From the NCBI RefSeq assembly GCF_900103805.1, contig NZ_FNIB01000001.1:124001-188000 (forward strand): a stretch of 64,000 nt of DNA. The letters are read 5' to 3'. The DNA is from Cryobacterium flavum (lineage in GTDB: Bacteria; Actinomycetota; Actinomycetes; Actinomycetales; Microbacteriaceae). Below the pieces are notes generated by a model, which saw only the letters and a list, made by a program, of their open reading frames with translations, did not search any database and had not been told where the DNA came from. The position numbers and the translations under genes were made by a program. Of this stretch, positions 26,276 to 37,129 are shown one piece after another (positions within the stretch are counted from its first letter, which is position 1; each line of letters begins with the position of its first letter).

Positions 26276-27325
26276 CTAGGGGCGGAGGAGCACCTTGATG
26301 GCCCGGCGCTCGTCCATCGCGGCGTAGGCCTCGGCCACCTCAGCCAGCGGCAGCTGCAGGTCGAAGACCCGGCCAGGGTTGATCTGGCCGGAGAGAACCT
26401 CCGGCAACAACTCCTCGACATAGCTCCGAACGGATGCGACGCCTCCGTTCACCCCCACGTTGTTTCCGAAGAGGGTGCGGATCGGCAGTTCGGCGCCGCC
26501 GTTGGGAACGCCGACGTAGCCGACCATTCCGCCGGGGCGAGCCGAACGAATGGCCTGGTCCATGGATTCCTGGGTTCCGACGCACTCGAGCACATAGTCG
26601 GCGCCGATACCGTCGAACAGGGCCTTGACGGCGGCAACACCCTCATCGCCGCGCGCTTCGACAATGTCGGTCGCGCCGAATTCGCGGGCCACAGCCTGGC
26701 GGTCGGCGTGGCGGGACATGGCCACGATGCGGCTCGCACCGAGGCGCTTGCTGGCAAGGATGGCGCAGAGTCCGACGGCTCCGTCACCAACGACGACCAC
26801 GGTTGAGCCCGGCTCCACGCCAGCCGAGACGGCCGCGTGGTGCCCGGTGCCCATGACGTCGGCGAGGGTGAGCAGGCTTGGAACGAGGTCATCGCTCGGA
26901 ACGGTGGGCGTGGCAACGAGCGAACCATCGGCGTGGGGAACACGCACGCGCTCGCCCTGGGCTCCGTCGGCGAATCCGCCGAGCTGGTCTTCGGCGCCCC
27001 ACCAGCCGCCGTTGAGGCAGGAGGTGCTCACGCCGTTCTGGCAGTTGACGCAGGTGCCGTCACAGTCGTAGAAGGGGGCAATGACGAAGTCTCCCACCTT
27101 GATCGTCGAAACACCGGCACCAATGGCTTCGACGATGCCGACGAATTCATGGCCGATACGGTGCGGCTCTTTGGTGGGGGCGATCCCCCGGTACGGCCAC
27201 AGGTCGGACCCGCAGACGCAGGCGGCGACCACCCGAACGATGGCATCGCCACCGGTCGAGAGGACGGGTTCGGGAACTTCTTCGAGGCGAACATCCCGTT
27301 CGCCATAAATCACAGTTGCGAGCAT
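26276..27325 (-). CDS. Zinc-dependent alcohol dehydrogenase
   Basis: 349 aa MDR-type dehydrogenase. The catalytic zinc site has Cys in VCGSDLWPYRG (about 38) and GHEF (His about 59); the structural zinc cluster is reduced to CDGTCVNCQNGVSTSC. The cofactor Rossmann motif is VVVGDGAVGLCAI (about 170-182). The C-terminus with QLPLAEVAEAYAAMDER is typical. Likely an NAD(P)+-dependent alcohol or polyol dehydrogenase. The gene has its own -10 box six bases before ATG and lies downstream of clpB. Confidence 0.88.
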   Translation of the reverse strand: MLATVIYGERDVRLEEVPEPVLSTGGDAIVRVVAACVCGSDLWPYRGIAPTKEPHRIGHEFVGIVEAIGAGVSTIKVGDFVIAPFYDCDGTCVNCQNGVSTSCLNGGWWGAEDQLGGFADGAQGERVRVPHADGSLVATPTVPSDDLVPSLLTLADVMGTGHHAAVSAGVEPGSTVVVVGDGAVGLCAILASKRLGASRIVAMSRHADRQAVAREFGATDIVEARGDEGVAAVKALFDGIGADYVLECVGTQESMDQAIRSARPGGMVGYVGVPNGGAELPIRTLFGNNVGVNGGVASVRSYVEELLPEVLSGQINPGRVFDLQLPLAEVAEAYAAMDERRAIKVLLRP

Positions 27326-27331
27326 TGTTCG

Positions 27332-27337
27332 AGCCTA
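27332..27337 (-). promoter_or_regulatory. -10 box TAGGCT of the alcohol dehydrogenase gene (leaderless)
   Basis: On the minus strand TAGGCT, six bases (CGAACA), then ATG at 27325. Confidence 0.5.
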
Positions 27338-27377
27338 TCCGGGCGAACCTGTGCCTCGCCTCCGTGTTCGTTGTTCG

Positions 27378-27438
27378 CGCGAGAGCGGGAAATGTGCTGC
27401 TTCAGTGCTGCTGAAGCGACGAATTTCCCGCTCTCGCG
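27378..27438 (-). terminator. Hairpin terminator after clpB
   Basis: Sixteen-base perfect outer arms (27378-27393 and 27423-27438) enclose a symmetrical 5+5 internal loop and a 7-bp inner stem (GCTTCAG/CTGAAGC) with a 5-base loop. It stands seven bases past the clpB stop. Nearly the same hairpin occurs at 62997-63056. Confidence 0.7.
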
Positions 27439-27445
27439 TCACGGG

Positions 27446-29626
<2,181 letters not shown>

Positions 29627-29643
29627 GAGCTGTCTCCTCTAAA

Positions 29644-29664
29644 GTTGAGCCTTGCTGACTCAAG
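29644..29664 (-). promoter_or_regulatory. HAIR (HspR operator) upstream of clpB
   Basis: Read on the minus strand: CTTGAGT, seven bases, GCTCAAC. One mismatch per arm-pair from the HAIR consensus CTTGAGT-N7-ACTCAAG. It lies just upstream of the ribosome binding site, where HspR binding would block transcription. Confidence 0.8.
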
Positions 29665-29788
29665 TTTAGTACCAGACGGCTGGCCACCGAAATAGGCAGC
29701 CCAGGACTAAATAATTGAGCAGTTTGTTCGGCAAATCGCCCCTGGAACCAGTCAAATAATGCAGTTTGTGTCGTTCATATTGGTCGAA

Positions 29789-29817
29789 TTGTCAAACTTC
29801 TGCCCGTTCACTACGCT
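29789..29817 (+). promoter_or_regulatory. Putative promoter of the aminotransferase gene
   Basis: TTGTCA (29789-29794), a 17-base spacer and TACGCT (29812-29817), about 75 bases before the ATG. The 260-base gap between clpB and this gene otherwise holds only the HAIR element. Confidence 0.4.
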
Positions 29818-29895
29818 CTGAATCAACCCGTCATTGCCGACGTCCTACTCGACGCGCATGTCTGGCACGCCCGTCACGAGTGAGGTTGAGAGATT

Positions 29896-30963
29896 ATGGT
29901 GCAGCAACGCGAAGCCATCAGCAGGCTGCCCGCCTACAAGCAGGGCACCGCGGCCGGCGACTCGGGGGCGTATAAGCTTTCCAGTAACGAGAATCCGTAC
30001 CCACCGCTCGCCTCGGTAACGCAGGCCATCGCATCCGCTCTCGGGGAGATTCACCTGTACCCGAGCATGGCCGTCGCCGAGGTCACCGAGCGCATCGCGG
30101 AGCGGTTCAACGTATCGAGCGACAATGTGGCCTTCGGAGCCGGGTCGGTCGAGGTGTTGTCACAGATCATCCACGCGAGCGCGGGGGCCGGCGACGAGGT
30201 CATCTTCGCCTGGCGTTCGTTCGAGGCCTACCCAATTCTGGTGCAGGTTGCCGGAGCGACGCCCGTCGCGGTCGCCCTCACCGCCGATGAGTGCCACGAC
30301 CTGCCAGCCATGGCCGACGCCATCACGAGCCAGACCCGGCTGATTTTGGTCTGCAACCCCAACAACCCCACCGGTGCGTTCGTCACGGCCGACGAACTGC
30401 ACGCCTTCATGGCGCGGGTGCCCGAGAACGTGCTGGTCGTCGTCGACGAGGCCTACGTGCACTTCAACCGGGACACCGCCTCGGCCGTTGGCATCGACTT
30501 TTTTCGCCGCTACCCGAACGTGGCCGTGCTGCACACTTTCTCCAAGGCCTACGGCCTGGCCGGTCTGCGCATCGGCTACGCGATCGCGCCCACCGCGGTC
30601 GCGGCCAACCTGCGCCGCGTTGCCCTGCCGTTCGGCGTGACCGCCCTCGCCCAGCGCGCCGCCCTCGCCTCCCTCGACGCCGAAGCCGAGCTCACCCTGC
30701 GCATCGACGAGATCGTCGCCGAACGCACCAGGGTGCTCGCCGCACTACGGGCGAGCGGATGGCGCGGCGCCTCCTCGCAGGGAAACTTCGTTTGGCTGCG
30801 CACCTTCAACGACACCGACCGGGTAAACGCGGTGTTCATTGCCGAAGGTATCCTGGCTCGGGCTTTTCCCGGCGAAGGCCTGCGCGTGACGATCGGCACG
30901 GCAAAGCAGAACGACCGTTTCCTGGTCGCCGCGAGCGCCGCTCTCACTCCCGCCGCCGTCTAA
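29896..30963 (+). CDS. pat: Histidinol-phosphate / aromatic amino acid aminotransferase
   Basis: 355 aa, fold-type I PLP aminotransferase of the HisC branch. KLSSNENPYPP at about 28-38 and the PLP-binding lysine in HTFSKAYGLAGLRIGY (about 217) are clear, with VDEAY before it and CNPNNPTG for cofactor binding. In actinobacteria such stand-alone genes, outside the his operon, usually encode the phenylalanine/aromatic aminotransferase Pat, which makes phenylalanine, tyrosine or leucine from their keto acids. It is followed by an ABC importer of the tryptophan-type family, 70 bases downstream. HisC rather than Pat cannot be excluded. Confidence 0.85.
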   Translation: MVQQREAISRLPAYKQGTAAGDSGAYKLSSNENPYPPLASVTQAIASALGEIHLYPSMAVAEVTERIAERFNVSSDNVAFGAGSVEVLSQIIHASAGAGDEVIFAWRSFEAYPILVQVAGATPVAVALTADECHDLPAMADAITSQTRLILVCNPNNPTGAFVTADELHAFMARVPENVLVVVDEAYVHFNRDTASAVGIDFFRRYPNVAVLHTFSKAYGLAGLRIGYAIAPTAVAANLRRVALPFGVTALAQRAALASLDAEAELTLRIDEIVAERTRVLAALRASGWRGASSQGNFVWLRTFNDTDRVNAVFIAEGILARAFPGEGLRVTIGTAKQNDRFLVAASAALTPAAV

Positions 30964-31033
30964 CCACCCTCAACGTTCGGCCGCAGGTTCCCGCGCGCCG
31001 TGTCAGCATGAATTCAAAGGAGAATTTTCCAGC

Positions 31034-32029
31034 ATGAAGCACACCAAATCCTTGTCCGGCCTGGCCCTGGTGGCCGCGAGCGCCTTCGCACTGAGCGGCT
31101 GCGCGGCCAGCGAGCCGGCAGCATCCACTGCAGATGACATGATCACGATCGGCATCAGCCAGATCGTGCAGCACCAAGCACTCGACGACGCCCGCGAGGG
31201 CTTCAAGAAGGCCTTTGCCGACGCCGGCTACGTCGAGGGCACCGACATCGAGTTCGACGAGCAGAACGCGCAGGGCGAGCAGGCCACCGCGAGCACCATC
31301 GCAGCCAAGTTCGCCGCCGACAAGGTCGACCTCGTGCTCGCCATCGCCACGCCCACCGCGCAGGCCGCCGCTCAGACCATCATCGACATCCCCGTACTGT
31401 TCACCGCGGTGACCGAGCCCGAAGAAGCCGGACTGGTCGCGAGCTGGGAGAAGCCGGGCAGCAACATCACCGGAACCAGTGACCTGAACCCGGTCAAGGA
31501 GCAGCTCGAACTGATTCAGGAGATTCTGCCTGACGCCAAGTCGGTCGGCGTGATCTACAGCTCGGGCGAGGTCAACTCCGATGTGCAGGTTGAGCTCGCC
31601 AAGCAAGCAGCGAAGGACCTCGGCCTGACCATCAAGGAAGCCACCGTCACCAACTCGAGCGAGGTCGCCCAAGCCACCGAGTCGCTCGGCGACGTCGACG
31701 CCATCTACATCCCCACCGACAACCGCGTCACCGAGGGCCTTGAAGCCGTCATCCAGTACTCCGAGGCGAACCAGATTCCGCTGTTCGGCGCCGAAAACGG
31801 GCAGGTCGAGCGTGGCGCCATCGCGACCTACGGCATCAGCTACACCGACCTCGGCTACCAGACCGGCCAGATGGCCATCCGCATCCTCGAAGACGGCGAG
31901 AACCCGGCCGACATGCCGGTGGAGACCCTCGACACGATCGAATTCATTCTCAACCCGGTCGCTGCCGAGCGCATGGGCGTGACCCTCTCCGAGGAACTCA
32001 TCGCCAAGGCCGACCGAATCATCGAATAA
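31034..32029 (+). CDS. ABC transporter substrate-binding lipoprotein (TrpX-like)
   Basis: 331 aa. Signal sequence with lipobox ALSGC (Cys about 23), then a periplasmic-binding fold beginning ITIGISQIVQHQALDDAREG. The family is PF04392 (ABC transporter substrate-binding), found with BPD_transp_2 permeases; the best-studied member takes up tryptophan in streptococci. AAAGGAG precedes the start. First gene of a three-gene importer. Confidence 0.85.
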   Translation: MKHTKSLSGLALVAASAFALSGCAASEPAASTADDMITIGISQIVQHQALDDAREGFKKAFADAGYVEGTDIEFDEQNAQGEQATASTIAAKFAADKVDLVLAIATPTAQAAAQTIIDIPVLFTAVTEPEEAGLVASWEKPGSNITGTSDLNPVKEQLELIQEILPDAKSVGVIYSSGEVNSDVQVELAKQAAKDLGLTIKEATVTNSSEVAQATESLGDVDAIYIPTDNRVTEGLEAVIQYSEANQIPLFGAENGQVERGAIATYGISYTDLGYQTGQMAIRILEDGENPADMPVETLDTIEFILNPVAAERMGVTLSEELIAKADRIIE

Positions 32030-32059
32030 CAGCCACTCCTCTACCGAAGGAATAACCAG

Positions 32060-32974
32060 ATGAACGCGGCTCTCGAACTCGGCCTGCTCTACGGAATCAT
32101 GGCGTTGGGTGTCTACCTGACCTTTCGAATCCTCAACTTTCCCGACCTCACCGTCGATGGAAGTTTCACGACCGGGGCCGCCGTAGCCGCGTCGCTCATC
32201 ATCAACGGCGTGCCCGCTCCCCTCGCCACCCTTGCTGGGGCGGCGTCGGGGGCGGTGGCCGGCCTGGTCACCGGCGTTCTGTACACCAAAGGCCGCATCG
32301 ACGGCCTGCTCGCGGGCATCCTGACGATGATCGCCCTGTGGTCGATCAACCTGCGCATCATGGGCAAATCTAATTTGCCCCTGTTGCGGGAGGATACCCT
32401 GATGACCCCGCTGCGTGACGCCGGTCTGCTTGGCGGGGCCTGGAGCATCCTGCTTTTCGCCGTCGCCGCCCTCGTTATCAAGTTCGCGATCGACTGGTTT
32501 CTCAGCACCGACCTCGGCCTGTCGATTCAGGCGACCGGCAACAACGAGCAGATGATCCGCAGCCTCGGCGTCAACACCCACCGCACGACCATTCTCACCC
32601 TGGCGATCTCGAACGGACTCGTCGCCCTGTGCGGCGCGCTCATCGCGCAGTACCAGGGCTTCGCCGACGTCAGCATGGGCATCGGCCTCATTCTGGTCGG
32701 GCTCGCCTCGGTCATCGTCGGCCAGGCCGTCTTTGGGCGTCGCAACATCTTCCTCGCGTCGCTGGCTGTCATCGGCGGCGCCGTCATCTACCGCTTGGTG
32801 ATCTTCTTCGCCCTCGGCGCCGGCCTCAACCCCAACGACATGAAGCTCATCTCGGCGCTCCTCGTCGTCGCCGCGCTGCTGCTGCCGCGCTGGGGCTTCT
32901 TGAAACGCATCCCCTCGCTGCGCCAGATGCGTTCCGCCGCCGCCGTGAAACCTAACTACGTGAAAGCCAACTAG
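32060..32974 (+). CDS. ABC transporter permease (TrpY-like, branched-chain type)
   Basis: 304 aa with about nine hydrophobic helices of the BPD_transp_2 type. The N-terminus ALELGLLYGIMALGVYLTFR and the segment IQATGNNEQMIRSLGVN, facing the ATPase, are characteristic. Forms the channel for the importer whose binding protein precedes it and whose ATPase begins eight bases downstream. Confidence 0.87.
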   Translation: MNAALELGLLYGIMALGVYLTFRILNFPDLTVDGSFTTGAAVAASLIINGVPAPLATLAGAASGAVAGLVTGVLYTKGRIDGLLAGILTMIALWSINLRIMGKSNLPLLREDTLMTPLRDAGLLGGAWSILLFAVAALVIKFAIDWFLSTDLGLSIQATGNNEQMIRSLGVNTHRTTILTLAISNGLVALCGALIAQYQGFADVSMGIGLILVGLASVIVGQAVFGRRNIFLASLAVIGGAVIYRLVIFFALGAGLNPNDMKLISALLVVAALLLPRWGFLKRIPSLRQMRSAAAVKPNYVKAN

Positions 32975-32981
32975 GAGTCTC

Positions 32982-33773
32982 ATGCTGCTCATCGAGAACA
33001 TCACCAAGACTTTCTTTCCCGGCACGGTCAACGAACGCGTCGCGCTGAACGACGTGTCCCTGCAGCTGAACACCGGCGATTTCGTCACGGTCATCGGCAG
33101 CAACGGCGCCGGCAAATCCACCCTGCTCAACATGATCAGCGGCAAGCTTCCGATCGATTCCGGCGACCTGTCAATCGATGGCAGTTCCGTCAAGCGGATG
33201 CCCGACTACGCACGCGCCGCGTACGTCGGCCGCGTCTTTCAGGACCCGATGGCCGGCACAGCGCCCGACCTGAGCATCGAGCAGAACCTGGCGCTCGCGC
33301 TTCGCCGTGGCAAGCGTCGCGGGCTGGCCTGGGGCGTCACCCACAAGCGCCGCGAGTTCTTTCGCGAAGAGCTTCTCTCGCTCGAGCTCGGCCTCGAAAA
33401 CCGGCTCAAGGCCCGGGTCGGGCTGCTCTCCGGCGGCCAGCGCCAGGCGCTGTCACTGCTCATGGCGAGCTTCACCCAGCCGCGCATCCTGCTGCTCGAC
33501 GAGCACACCGCAGCGCTTGACCCCCAGCGGGCCGAACTGGTCACGACGCTCACCGAGAGTATCGTCGCCAAGCACCACCTGACCACCCTCATGGTCACGC
33601 ACAACATGGAACAGGCGCTTCGCCTCGGCAACCGGCTCATCATGATGCACGAGGGGCAGATCATTCTCGACGTAGACGCCGAGCGCAAGGCCACCATGAC
33701 CGTGCCCGACCTGCTCGCCGAGTTCGCCAAGATCAAGGGCGCGTCCCTCGACGACCGGGCGTTGCTCGGGTAG
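32982..33773 (+). CDS. ABC transporter ATP-binding protein (TrpZ-like)
   Basis: 263 aa. Walker A IGSNGAGKSTL (about 41-50), a full LSGGQRQALSLLMA signature, Walker B RILLLDEHTAALDP and the H-loop VTHNMEQAL. Powers the upstream permease. A hairpin followed by CTTTT at 33791 ends the operon. Confidence 0.9.
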   Translation: MLLIENITKTFFPGTVNERVALNDVSLQLNTGDFVTVIGSNGAGKSTLLNMISGKLPIDSGDLSIDGSSVKRMPDYARAAYVGRVFQDPMAGTAPDLSIEQNLALALRRGKRRGLAWGVTHKRREFFREELLSLELGLENRLKARVGLLSGGQRQALSLLMASFTQPRILLLDEHTAALDPQRAELVTTLTESIVAKHHLTTLMVTHNMEQALRLGNRLIMMHEGQIILDVDAERKATMTVPDLLAEFAKIKGASLDDRALLG

Positions 33774-33790
33774 TTGGAGACGACGAGAAA

Positions 33791-33831
33791 CGCCGACTCG
33801 GCGCTGCGTTGGTGCGCGGGCCGAGTCAGCG
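33791..33831 (+). terminator. Terminator of the ABC importer operon
   Basis: An 8-bp stem GACTCGGC/GCCGAGTC extended by three pairs beyond one mismatch (33791-33802 with 33820-33831), 17-base loop, followed by GCTTTT. It lies between convergent genes. Confidence 0.55.
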
Positions 33832-33850
33832 GCTTTTGCGGTTCAGCTGC

Positions 33851-34612
33851 TTAGCGGGCGAGAAACTCGATCGCGGCCTGCTTGAAGGCGCGGGAGCTCA
33901 CCGCGTTCATGTGGGTGCGGGCGGGCAGCCAGAGCACCTCGGAGTCGGCGGCCAGCGCCGCGAGCTCGGCGGTTCCGGTCGCGAGCACGTCGCGGTCGCC
34001 CGTGACGAACAGCAGAGGCCGCACAGGAACGGATGCGCCGGGCTCGAAACGTTCCTTCTTAATCGCAGCGACCAGCCGCAACAGCGCGGGGGTGTTAGCA
34101 CCCGGCGCAAGCTGCATCAGGGTCATCAACGAGGCGGTCGACTCGTGGGCGATCTCCTCGGAGTCGGAAAGAAATATTAGAGCCGCATCGAGATCGAAGT
34201 CGGCGAGTGGATCCTCGGCGCTCATGCCGCCGAGGACCGCGCGATTGACTAGGTCGGGCCGCTCGGCGGCGAGTTCCCAAACCAGGCGCGACCCGAGGGA
34301 ATAGCCGACCAGGTCGACTCCGGAGGCTGGATCGCCCGCCTCGCGTGGCCTGGCACCGGCGAGGGCGAGCACCTCGAGAACGGCGGCGCGCAGGCGGCTG
34401 GGGGCGTAGGCATCCATTTCGAGCGGTGCGGCGCTCTCGCCGTGGCCGAGCAGGTCGACAGTAAATACGCGCCGGCCGGCGGCTGTGAGGTCGCGCAGCC
34501 AGCCGGTCGCCTCCCAGTTGAGGGCGGTCGACGAGGCGAAACCGTGCACGAGCAGCACCGGGGCAAGGCCAGCGTCGACGGCGGGTTCGTGCTGCTGCCA
34601 ACTGGTGAGCAT
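33851..34612 (-). CDS. Alpha/beta hydrolase of the 2-oxoacid dehydrogenase operon
   Basis: 253 aa. Oxyanion-hole strand VLLVHGFASS (about 20), a VDLLGHGES turn, the nucleophile elbow GYSLGSR (about 103), GDRD as the acid site and His in ARTHMNAV near the C-terminus. It starts four bases after the stop of the free lipoyl-domain gene. In acetoin-dehydrogenase E2 proteins of the AcoC type a lipoyl domain is fused to a hydrolase like this one, so the two genes together look like a split E2. Whether this protein acts as acyltransferase or simply as an esterase is not known. Confidence 0.8.
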   Translation of the reverse strand: MLTSWQQHEPAVDAGLAPVLLVHGFASSTALNWEATGWLRDLTAAGRRVFTVDLLGHGESAAPLEMDAYAPSRLRAAVLEVLALAGARPREAGDPASGVDLVGYSLGSRLVWELAAERPDLVNRAVLGGMSAEDPLADFDLDAALIFLSDSEEIAHESTASLMTLMQLAPGANTPALLRLVAAIKKERFEPGASVPVRPLLFVTGDRDVLATGTAELAALAADSEVLWLPARTHMNAVSSRAFKQAAIEFLAR

Positions 34613-34615
34613 TTT

Positions 34616-34945
34616 CTAGTCCTCGTCGAGCACGGCCGAGAGGCGTACGCGGCGTTTCGGCGCGGCCTCGGCCGGCACGGTTCCCACGATGCCGGCAGAA
34701 TCGTCGGCGACCGTGAACGTGATCAGCGGAGTGTCAACGAGCACCACGTCGCCGGGCTCGCCGTGCAGCGTGAGCACGATGCCGGCGATTGGTGACGGCA
34801 ATTCGACCGACGACTTCGTCGTTTCCACCTCGACGAACGGCTGGTTGCGTTCGACCTGGTCGCCGACCTTGACGAGCCATTCGAGCACGGTCGCTTCGAG
34901 CAGTCCCTCACCGAGGTCGGGCAGGGGAAAAGAGATTTCAGCCAC
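34616..34945 (-). CDS. Free-standing lipoyl-domain protein (truncated E2)
   Basis: About 109 aa from GTG at 34945, with GGAG seven bases upstream. The sequence is one complete lipoyl domain: SFPLPDLGEGLLEATV, WLVKVGDQVERNQPFVEVET, then TKSSVELPSPIAG with the lipoyl-acceptor lysine at about 44. After about 80 residues comes a short basic tail and a stop, so both the peripheral subunit-binding domain and the catalytic acyltransferase core of a normal E2 (over 400 aa) are missing. An upstream ATG extends into the E1beta gene and is unlikely. It should carry the acyl group from the E1 encoded just upstream. Confidence 0.82.
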   Translation of the reverse strand: MAEISFPLPDLGEGLLEATVLEWLVKVGDQVERNQPFVEVETTKSSVELPSPIAGIVLTLHGEPGDVVLVDTPLITFTVADDSAGIVGTVPAEAAPKRRVRLSAVLDED

Positions 34946-35963
34946 GGCGGTACTCCAATACGCGTTGAACTCCGAACAGAATTCGGTCAATGTTGGGAAT
35001 GTACTCGTCCTCCAGGTCGCCGGACGGGTACGGCACGTCGAAGCCGGTCACCCGCTCGACCGGCGCGCGCAGCGTGTCGAAGCAGCTCTGCGAGACGAGC
35101 GCGGCCACCTCGGCGCCGAGGCCAGCGGTGTGCGGCCCCTCGTGCACGACGATGGCGCGACGGGTGCGCGAAACGGATGCCGCCAGCCCCGCTTCGTCGA
35201 TCGGCTTCAGCCAGCGCAGGTCGAGCACCTCGAGTTCGATGCCGTCTTCCGCGGCCAGCTCCGCCACCTGGAGGCAGCGGGAGACCATGGCGCCCCAGGC
35301 GATGAGGGTCGCATGCTTGCCCGGGCGGGCGATCACCGAGCCCTCGAGGGCGGAAGTTTCTTCGTCAGCAGCCAGGTCGACCCCGGCCTTGTTCCAGTAG
35401 CGCGCCTTCGGTTCCATGAAGATGACCGGGTCGGGCATCGAGGCGGCGTGCTTGAGCAGGTGATAGGCCTGCTGCGGGTTGGCGGGCGACACGACCTTGA
35501 GTCCTGGTACGTGCGCGAACAGCGATTCGAGGCTTTCGCCGTGATGTTCGGGGGCGCGAATTCCGCCGAAGCTGGGCACGCGCAGCGTCACCTGCATCGG
35601 CAGGGTGCCACGGCTGCGATAGTTCATGCGAGCCAGCTGGGTGATGATCTGATTCACGGCCGGGTAGGCGAAGCCGTCGAACTGCACCTCGGGAATCGGG
35701 TGAAAACCCGCCATGGCCAGACCGATCGCGGTACCGAGAATGCCGGACTCTGCCAGCGGGGTGTCAAAGACCCGGTTCGCGCCGAAGCGCTGCCGCAGGC
35801 CGTCTGTCACCCGAAAGACACCGCCGAGCACGCCGACGTCTTCGCCGAAGATGAGGGCGCGGTCGTCGGTGTCGAGAATCTCGCCGAGCGCGCGGTTGAT
35901 GGTCTGCTGCATGGAGAGCTGCAGGAGCGGCGTCTCACGCACGAGTTCTAACGTGTCAGACAT
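34938..35963 (-). CDS. 2-oxoacid dehydrogenase E1 beta subunit
   Basis: 341 aa. Transketolase-type pyrimidine domain: SMQQTINRALGEILDTDD (about 17), GEDVGVLGGVFRVTDGL, FDTPLAESGILGTAIGLAMAG, RVPSFGGIRAPEHHGES and the C-terminal VERVTGFDVPYP. Pairs with the E1alpha chain to decarboxylate a 2-oxoacid with thiamine diphosphate. The true start at 35963 overlaps the E1alpha stop by eight bases. Similar to branched-chain 2-oxoacid dehydrogenase E1beta. Confidence 0.9.
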   Translation of the reverse strand: MSDTLELVRETPLLQLSMQQTINRALGEILDTDDRALIFGEDVGVLGGVFRVTDGLRQRFGANRVFDTPLAESGILGTAIGLAMAGFHPIPEVQFDGFAYPAVNQIITQLARMNYRSRGTLPMQVTLRVPSFGGIRAPEHHGESLESLFAHVPGLKVVSPANPQQAYHLLKHAASMPDPVIFMEPKARYWNKAGVDLAADEETSALEGSVIARPGKHATLIAWGAMVSRCLQVAELAAEDGIELEVLDLRWLKPIDEAGLAASVSRTRRAIVVHEGPHTAGLGAEVAALVSQSCFDTLRAPVERVTGFDVPYPSGDLEDEYIPNIDRILFGVQRVLEYRRG

Positions 35964-37026
35964 GCTCGGATTCCTCTCTCCACTGGCGCTCCTGGGCGCC
36001 GAGCGTCGGGGTTGATTCTTGAAAAACGAAGTTGAACATTTCGCTTCCGGGGCGGCTTTCGAGGGCCACCACGCCGTCGCGAATCTCGTCGGCCCGCGTT
36101 TGGGCATCAGCGTCGGTTTTGTCGAAGAAGGCCGCATCGGCCACGCCCTGCTCGACCAGCACCGAACGAAACCGCCTGAGAGGATCTTCGCCGCCGTCGA
36201 TTTTCTCGTCATCGAGGGTGCGGTAGCGGCCGGGGTCGTCGCTCGTGGAGTGCGGGCCGCGCCGATAGGTCATGGCCTCGACCACGACCGGGCCGAGTCC
36301 GGCGCGGGCGTGGGCGACCGCGCGCTGAGTGGCGTCCAGCACGGCGAGCACGTCGTTGCCGTCGATCCGCAGGGCCGGCATGCCGTAGCCAGCAGCGCGA
36401 GCGGCGACCGAGCCGCCGGCCACCTGCTGCTCGGTGGGCACCGAAATGGCCCAGCCGTTATTCTGCACGAAGAACACCACCGGCGCCTTCAGAATGGCGG
36501 CGAAGTTCATGGCCTCGTGCACGTCACCCTGCGAGCTCGCGCCGTCGCCGAGAAACGCCAGACCAACGCCGAGACCGTCCGGCGAGGCCCCGTTCAAAGT
36601 CTGACCGTGCGCCCAGCCGACCGCGTGCAGCACGGATCCGCCGACAACCGCCTGAAATGGCGCGAAGTGGCTGGCGACCGGGTCGTAGAGCCCGCCGTGC
36701 CAGATGGCCTTGTGGGTCGACATGTACTCGACCATGTTCAGGCCGAGCGTGTACGCCACGCCCATCTCGCGGTAGGTCGGGAAGACGAAGTCTCGGGTCG
36801 TGTCGACGGCGAAGCCAGCGCCGACCTGGGCTGCTTCCTGGCCGAGCATCGGCGCGTAGCCCGGAATGAGACCCTGCCGCTGCCAGGCCACGGCCGAGGT
36901 ATCGAGCTGGCGCACGTTCGCGAGCATTCGGTACAGGTCGCGGAGGCGGGCCGGGCCTGGAGCTGCGGCATCCGCTTGAGAAGGGGGCAGGGTGTCGAGC
37001 GTGGCAGCGAGTGCGCGAGGCGCCAT
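35956..37026 (-). CDS. 2-oxoacid dehydrogenase E1 alpha subunit
   Basis: About 356 aa. The thiamine diphosphate motif GDGASSQGDVHEAMNFA...QNN is complete (about 170-200) and the phosphorylation-loop sequence RRGPHSTSDDP follows. The similarity pattern (YAPMLGQEAAQVG, PTYREMG) favours branched-chain 2-oxoacid or pyruvate dehydrogenase E1alpha. The start is set at 37026, with AAGGAG six bases upstream. First gene of the E1alpha-E1beta-lipoyl-hydrolase operon, divergent from an Lrp-type regulator. There is no dihydrolipoamide dehydrogenase gene in the window. Confidence 0.9.
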   Translation of the reverse strand: MAPRALAATLDTLPPSQADAAAPGPARLRDLYRMLANVRQLDTSAVAWQRQGLIPGYAPMLGQEAAQVGAGFAVDTTRDFVFPTYREMGVAYTLGLNMVEYMSTHKAIWHGGLYDPVASHFAPFQAVVGGSVLHAVGWAHGQTLNGASPDGLGVGLAFLGDGASSQGDVHEAMNFAAILKAPVVFFVQNNGWAISVPTEQQVAGGSVAARAAGYGMPALRIDGNDVLAVLDATQRAVAHARAGLGPVVVEAMTYRRGPHSTSDDPGRYRTLDDEKIDGGEDPLRRFRSVLVEQGVADAAFFDKTDADAQTRADEIRDGVVALESRPGSEMFNFVFQESTPTLGAQERQWREESEHV

Positions 37027-37106
37027 GCTGGCTCCTTCCATCGATGGGCGGGTCACAGTAAAGTTAGTGACTTTGCCCAGCGTTCGCCACAGTGACTAAT
37101 TGGAGT

Positions 37107-37129
37107 GCACAATCTGCGAATAATTGTGC
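37107..37129. promoter_or_regulatory. Inverted repeat in the E1alpha/Lrp intergenic region
   Basis: GCACAAT (37107-37113) and ATTGTGC (37123-37129) with a 9-base AT-rich spacer, mid-way between the two divergent starts. A plausible Lrp/AsnC binding site. Confidence 0.5.

Noticed and set aside
30944..33193. A 749-codon minus-strand frame across the ABC importer
   Set aside because: Antisense shadow of three clearly recognised genes; no similarity to any family.
35964..36212. 83-residue N-terminal extension of the E1beta frame
   Set aside because: Overlaps the E1alpha coding sequence and lacks similarity; MSDTLELVRE at 35963 is the natural start.
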